Shown one piece after another: positions 61,901 through 64,000 of a stretch of DNA of 64,000 nt (its first letter is position 1; each line of letters opens with the position of its first letter). The DNA is from Xiphias gladius. Lineage: Eukaryota; Chordata; Actinopteri; Istiophoriformes; Xiphiidae. The DNA lies in assembly GCF_016859285.1 (NCBI RefSeq), contig NC_053422.1:17963001-18027000 (forward strand), given 5' to 3'. The position numbers were made by a program, and so were the translations under genes. The notes under the pieces were generated by a model. That model saw nothing but the letters and a program-made list of their open reading frames with translations. It made no database searches and had not been told where the DNA came from.

Positions 61901-63315
61901 TTGACTTTTTATTCCACAAAAAAATGTTTGCTCAAGGGTTTGTAATTTGTAATGAAAAGATCACAGTGCCGTAATTGGAAACATACTGAAATGTTGGTTA
62001 TGAAGGCTGGTAGGGGGGTCGCCATCTTGAAGGCTAAACACGGCTGGCCTCTAATCAACATAGCCATCTATCTGCTGTCTGCTAATACCCAAACTAAGTC
62101 CTTTTGACAAGGAAAAGGCCAAGTAGATGGTGATACATGTGTTTTTGAAGGCTTTGTGGGGTATAGATGGTGATGTTGAATACTCAAAGTAGATTTCTGT
62201 AATATCTTTGTGAAGGGGAAGGCAAGTGGTTCAGGAACATTGACTACTATCGCCTGGATGGCTCCACTAACGCCACTACCAGAAAGAAGTGGGCTGAAGA
62301 GTTTAATGACACCAGTAACACAAGGTAATGTGCCTTATTATTATGTTAAGCAAAGAACAATAATAAAACCAAACTTTCCAGACATCTGAAACTACAAAAA
62401 CAGTGCTTAAATTTAAAGTGCATCTTAAAGCAAAATGCTTGACAGCTGATAATTGTGTAGGGCTTATTAACTCTCTTTCCCAGAGGTCGTTTGTTCCTCA
62501 TCTCAACACGAGCCGGCTCCCTTGGCATCAACCTGGTGGCAGCCAACAGGGTCATCATCTTCGACGCCTCCTGGAACCCCTCCTATGACATCCAGAGTAT
62601 CTTCAGAGTCTACCGCTTTGGCCAGCTTAAGACCGTCTACGTCTACAGGTTCCTTGCCCAGGTGGGCTTGACATGCTGTTTTGTTTCTATCTACAGATGT
62701 GCTGTTTGACAGGCCACTGTCATCAGCTGATAGACAGTTCAGTGGACAGTAATGGAATTAAGTTAAATCCTACACAGCCATAATAAAAACATGTATCTCA
62801 TATGCTATCGGCCAGATGTGAGGAAGCAAAGAAAATTCATACTATTGAGTAATAACACATAATTAACATGTTTAGGCAGTGGTAGGGAGTTTGGATTGGT
62901 AACCAATAAAACTGTGACAAAATTACAATGTGGAATCTCTAAAACACTGGCTGGTGCATTTGTACTGAATCTCGGTGGCTTCAGTGATCTTGCTTGTAAC
63001 ACTAATGAATGACAAATTAATACCCTCAATTGTGCATACAGAGGACACTTACTGCCTTTTGAGTAAACCTTGGATTGTCTATTTTTTCCTTGGCTCTCTG
63101 CTCATTTCATTCTCTTCTTTCAGGGTACAATGGAGGAGAAGATTTATGAGCGGCAGGTAACCAAACAGTCTTTGTCATTCCGGGTGGTGGACCAGCAGCA
63201 GATTGAGAGGCACTTTACAATGAACGAGCTGGCCGAGCTCTACACCTTTGAGCCGGACTTGCTGGATGATCCTTCAGAGAAGAAAAGCAAGAAAGCCACG
63301 CCCATGCTTCCTAAG
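43371..63315 (+). CDS. atrx: Chromatin remodeler ATRX (3' part beyond the window)
   Basis: Coding blocks: 43371-43390, 45108-45159, 45347-45396, 45517-45653, 45738-45818, 45998-46107, 46221-46288, 46741-48704, 49154-49226, 50008-50168, 50262-50429, 50526-50640, 50748-50847, 51133-51309, 53874-54015, 54136-54245, 54695-54841, 55033-55210, 56021-56158, 56307-56482, 56579-56696, 57996-58126, 58392-58486, 58612-58751, 59481-59631, 61252-61352, 62216-62324, 62484-62661, 63124-63315. All join in phase, giving about 1,790 residues. ADD zinc domain, large charged linker and complete SNF2 ATPase core identify ATRX, the nuclear partner of DAXX that deposits H3.3 at heterochromatin and telomeres. The start is ambiguous: MTTEKSS... 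from exon 1, or [10 protein letters not shown] from 45103 if the upstream acceptor (45098) is used. The C-terminal exons after ...TPMLPK lie past the right edge. Confidence 0.95.
44483..44553. repeat. Degenerate telomere-like GGTTAG-type block
   Basis: In atrx intron 1: 'gggttaggttatggttagg' and, 20 bp on, 'ttagggtcagggtaaggttaagg'. These are imperfect TTAGGG-related words, a frequent motif in fish noncoding DNA, not a true telomeric array. Confidence 0.5.
44963..45000. repeat. Perfect 15-bp inverted repeat in atrx intron 1
   Basis: CATATCTACATGCAG (44963-44977), 8-nt loop (44978-44985), then its exact reverse complement (44986-45000). It ends about 97 nt upstream of the acceptor region of exon 2. 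Confidence 0.9.
45998..46930 (+). CDS. atrx: atrx exons encoding the ADD domain
   Basis: Exons 45998-46107, 46221-46288 and the start of 46741-48704. Numbered from the Met at 45103, the GATA-type zinc finger uses Cys118, 121, 144 and 147, and the PHD-type finger starts [16 protein letters not shown] (Cys167 on) and continues through [15 protein letters not shown] to WHCYVC. The H3-binding stretch [15 protein letters not shown] is identical to human as I recall it. This domain reads H3K9me3 together with unmodified H3K4, so that activity is probably retained. Confidence 0.93.
46741..48704 (+). CDS. atrx: atrx large central exon
   Basis: A 1,964-nt exon encoding the end of the ADD domain and about 600 residues of charged, low-complexity linker rich in Lys, Glu and Ser. 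[11 protein letters not shown] matches the variant HP1-binding motif (LxVxL) of ATRX, and SVPSSVPE-like [15 protein letters not shown] is a conserved island. It ends [11 protein letters not shown], a conserved segment. It is clearly shorter than the homologous human exon (about 3 kb from memory), so the fish linker is contracted. The acceptor is CTTACCCAG and the donor CTCAG|GTAATC. Confidence 0.93.
50192..50207. repeat. Poly(C)16 tract in an atrx intron
   Basis: Sixteen consecutive C inside the 93-bp intron between exons 50008-50168 and 50262-50429. Length errors are likely at such tracts, but the intron position protects the frame. Confidence 0.9.
51530..51890. repeat. Dispersed fish repeat B in an atrx intron
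   Basis: Same order of words as 5265-5645: 'gataatcaattaattaaatg', 'ggtttctcagatggg', 'gctgcttttctttgtcgtatt', 'ttggactgttgtttgcaaaaa' and 'aatcaggagttgcagcgct'. Confidence 0.7.
52371..53231 (-). mobile_element. Deleted Tc1-like element in an atrx intron
   Basis: Terminal inverted repeats: left ACAACAAAACTGACCATACC, right the near reverse complement ending in CTCAGTTTTGTTTT; both flanked by TA. The minus strand carries decayed Tc1 transposase words, including the DNDPK region (about 52.87 kb), PDLNP and [19 protein letters not shown] (about 52.7-52.6 kb), with stops and frameshifts. At 861 bp it is about half the length of an autonomous copy. Confidence 0.8.
53874..63315 (+). CDS. atrx: atrx exons encoding the SNF2 helicase
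   Basis: Fifteen exons encode both RecA lobes. Numbered from 45103: motif I GLGKT (1165-1169) in [10 protein letters not shown], motif II DEGH (1287-1290), motif [12 protein letters not shown], the conserved block [15 protein letters not shown], and motifs [23 protein letters not shown] followed by [13 protein letters not shown]-binding and hydrolysis residues are all present, so the remodeler should be active. An acidic insert ([12 protein letters not shown], then a [11 protein letters not shown] tract) lies between the lobes as in mammalian ATRX. Position 1713-1716 reads QLKT where I recall QTKP in human. Confidence 0.95.
54906..54940. repeat. (TG)n microsatellite
   Basis: TG-rich run with two interruptions, in an atrx intron. 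Confidence 0.9.
57129..57194. repeat. Alternating purine-pyrimidine tract (GT/GC)
   Basis: 66 bp of unbroken alternating purine-pyrimidine DNA with two GCGCGC cores, a strong Z-DNA candidate, in the 1.3-kb atrx intron between 56697 and 57995. Confidence 0.9.
57286..57316 (+). other. G-quadruplex candidate
   Basis: Four G-runs of 3, 6, 6 and 5 separated by loops of 1, 5 and 5 nt, satisfying the usual G3+N1-7 rule. A further run of about 12 G lies at about 57428-57438. All are on the coding strand of an atrx intron. Confidence 0.65.
59672..61202 (+). mobile_element. Near-full-length Tc1 element with long inverted repeats
   Basis: Located in an atrx intron. Left outer end 'ataagtatttgaacagtgac' pairs with the reverse complement of the right end 'gactgtccaaatacttat'. 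Inner copies ('gtcaagatgtgattgaagtgtagactt' left, its complement right) show inverted repeats of roughly 150-200 bp. About 1.5 kb with an inactivated transposase on +, the same strand as atrx. Confidence 0.85.
59926..60849 (+). pseudogene. Tc1-like transposase, frameshifted
   Basis: The first piece (59926-60306) has the paired-like DNA-binding region ([23 protein letters not shown]). The second (60412-60849) has [30 protein letters not shown] and [15 protein letters not shown]. Catalytic positions are preserved at about 60394 (Asp), 60655 (Asp) and 60760 (Glu); the last two are spaced as DD34E. At least two frame changes between about 60300 and 60410 break the gene, so it is not functional. 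Confidence 0.85.
61656..61676. repeat. Poly(A) tract in an atrx intron
   Basis: About 20 consecutive A; no adjoining retroelement is recognisable. Confidence 0.85.
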
Positions 63316-64000
63316 GTGATCAATCATATGTGTATGCCATCTACAGTATGTATTCAGATTGCCAAATTATGTTTTGATGCTGGACTAAACATCTTTTTAG
63401 GAATTAAATTTAGGATAAATCAGACGTGTAATTGGTCTGTGACGAACCACTGACTGAGATTTCATGGTTGTCTTTAGACTGATCCCTAAAGGAAATGCAG
63501 AAAAGCAAGCTGTTACCTATTAGCAGTAGTAAAATAGTCTTTTATCCTTCAACAAACATGGCACAGAATGCCATTTTAAATGCCAAGCTTGTTTTTTCCA
63601 AACTTGCACCAAGTAGTATGTTCTTTCTTTTGAAGTTTAGCACTTCGATGATAAACTGTTATTTAGACACAGTGCCAGCTTGTATCCTGCTTGGCCTTTC
63701 TGGGATCTTTCTGTTTCTTCTCGTTTCCTCTCATAATCCTGCACTCGCCTCTTCTCTCTTTAATGCAGGTGCTGTGTCACTATTTGGGTCCCCTGGGGTT
63801 TAATAAGAGCACACATCCCTTACATGGGCCATCCAACCCCGCACAGCTGCACAGATTTGTCTGTTTACTGCTATTTACTAAATAGTCTTCTTATTGCAAC
63901 ATTGCTGCTGCCCTGCTATAAACGTGCTCTCCCCCTTTTTTTTTGTTTTCATTCATTCCTTGCTCTTTTACCTCTCTGCTGGTCTTTGAATTACTCCCAT
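63316..64000 (+). other. atrx intron running off the window
   Basis: After TPMLPK|GTGATC the next expected coding segment (DTILAELLQIH in human, from memory) is not found before 64000. The window ends inside this intron. Confidence 0.75.

Overview
This is a vertebrate nuclear window, almost certainly from a ray-finned fish and probably a percomorph. The genes are split by GT-AG introns of about 0.1-4 kb. The DNA is AT-rich with many CA/GT microsatellites, and it carries at least four different decayed Tc1/mariner elements plus two families of short dispersed repeats that I associate with percomorph genomes. The protein sequences are clearly vertebrate but differ from mammals. The single IL-4/IL-13-like gene is the form found in teleosts.

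Layout. Positions 1-9600 hold no gene that I can support, only repeats, microsatellites and a few motif-level sites. An SH3RF-family RING/SH3 scaffold gene (best match sh3rf2) runs on + from 10054 to 22014 in ten coding exons and encodes 861 aa. A repeat-rich gap follows (22.5-25.3 kb). kif3a, the motor subunit of heterotrimeric kinesin-2, runs on + from 25530 to 38647 in 18 constitutive coding exons (704 aa) plus one probable serine-rich cassette exon. Tail to tail with it, on -, is a four-exon gene at 40197-41067 that I assemble into a 131-aa secreted helical cytokine of the IL-4/IL-13 family. Head to head with that gene, atrx starts at about 43.2 kb on + and runs off the right edge; 29 exon blocks are visible, covering the N-terminus, the ADD domain, the large acidic/basic central exon and the whole SNF2 helicase.

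How the genes relate. They share no single pathway: ubiquitin/JNK scaffold, ciliary transport, type-2 immune cytokine, and chromatin remodeler. The informative point is order. The kif3a / il4-13 convergent pair matches the mammalian KIF3A / IL4 arrangement, and SH3RF2 lies on the same human chromosome arm, whereas ATRX is X-linked in mammals, so the block joins two ancestral linkage groups.

I do not see a wholly new molecular system. The best leads are: the cytokine gene, which no single open reading frame reveals; an SH3RF protein in which two of four SH3 folds look eroded; a (GT)75 tract that begins exactly at a kif3a splice donor; an ambiguous atrx start in which two acceptors 10 nt apart give different N-termini; and a GC-AG intron in atrx. 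All exon joins were made by eye from splice consensus, reading phase and family similarity; no alignment or database search was run.
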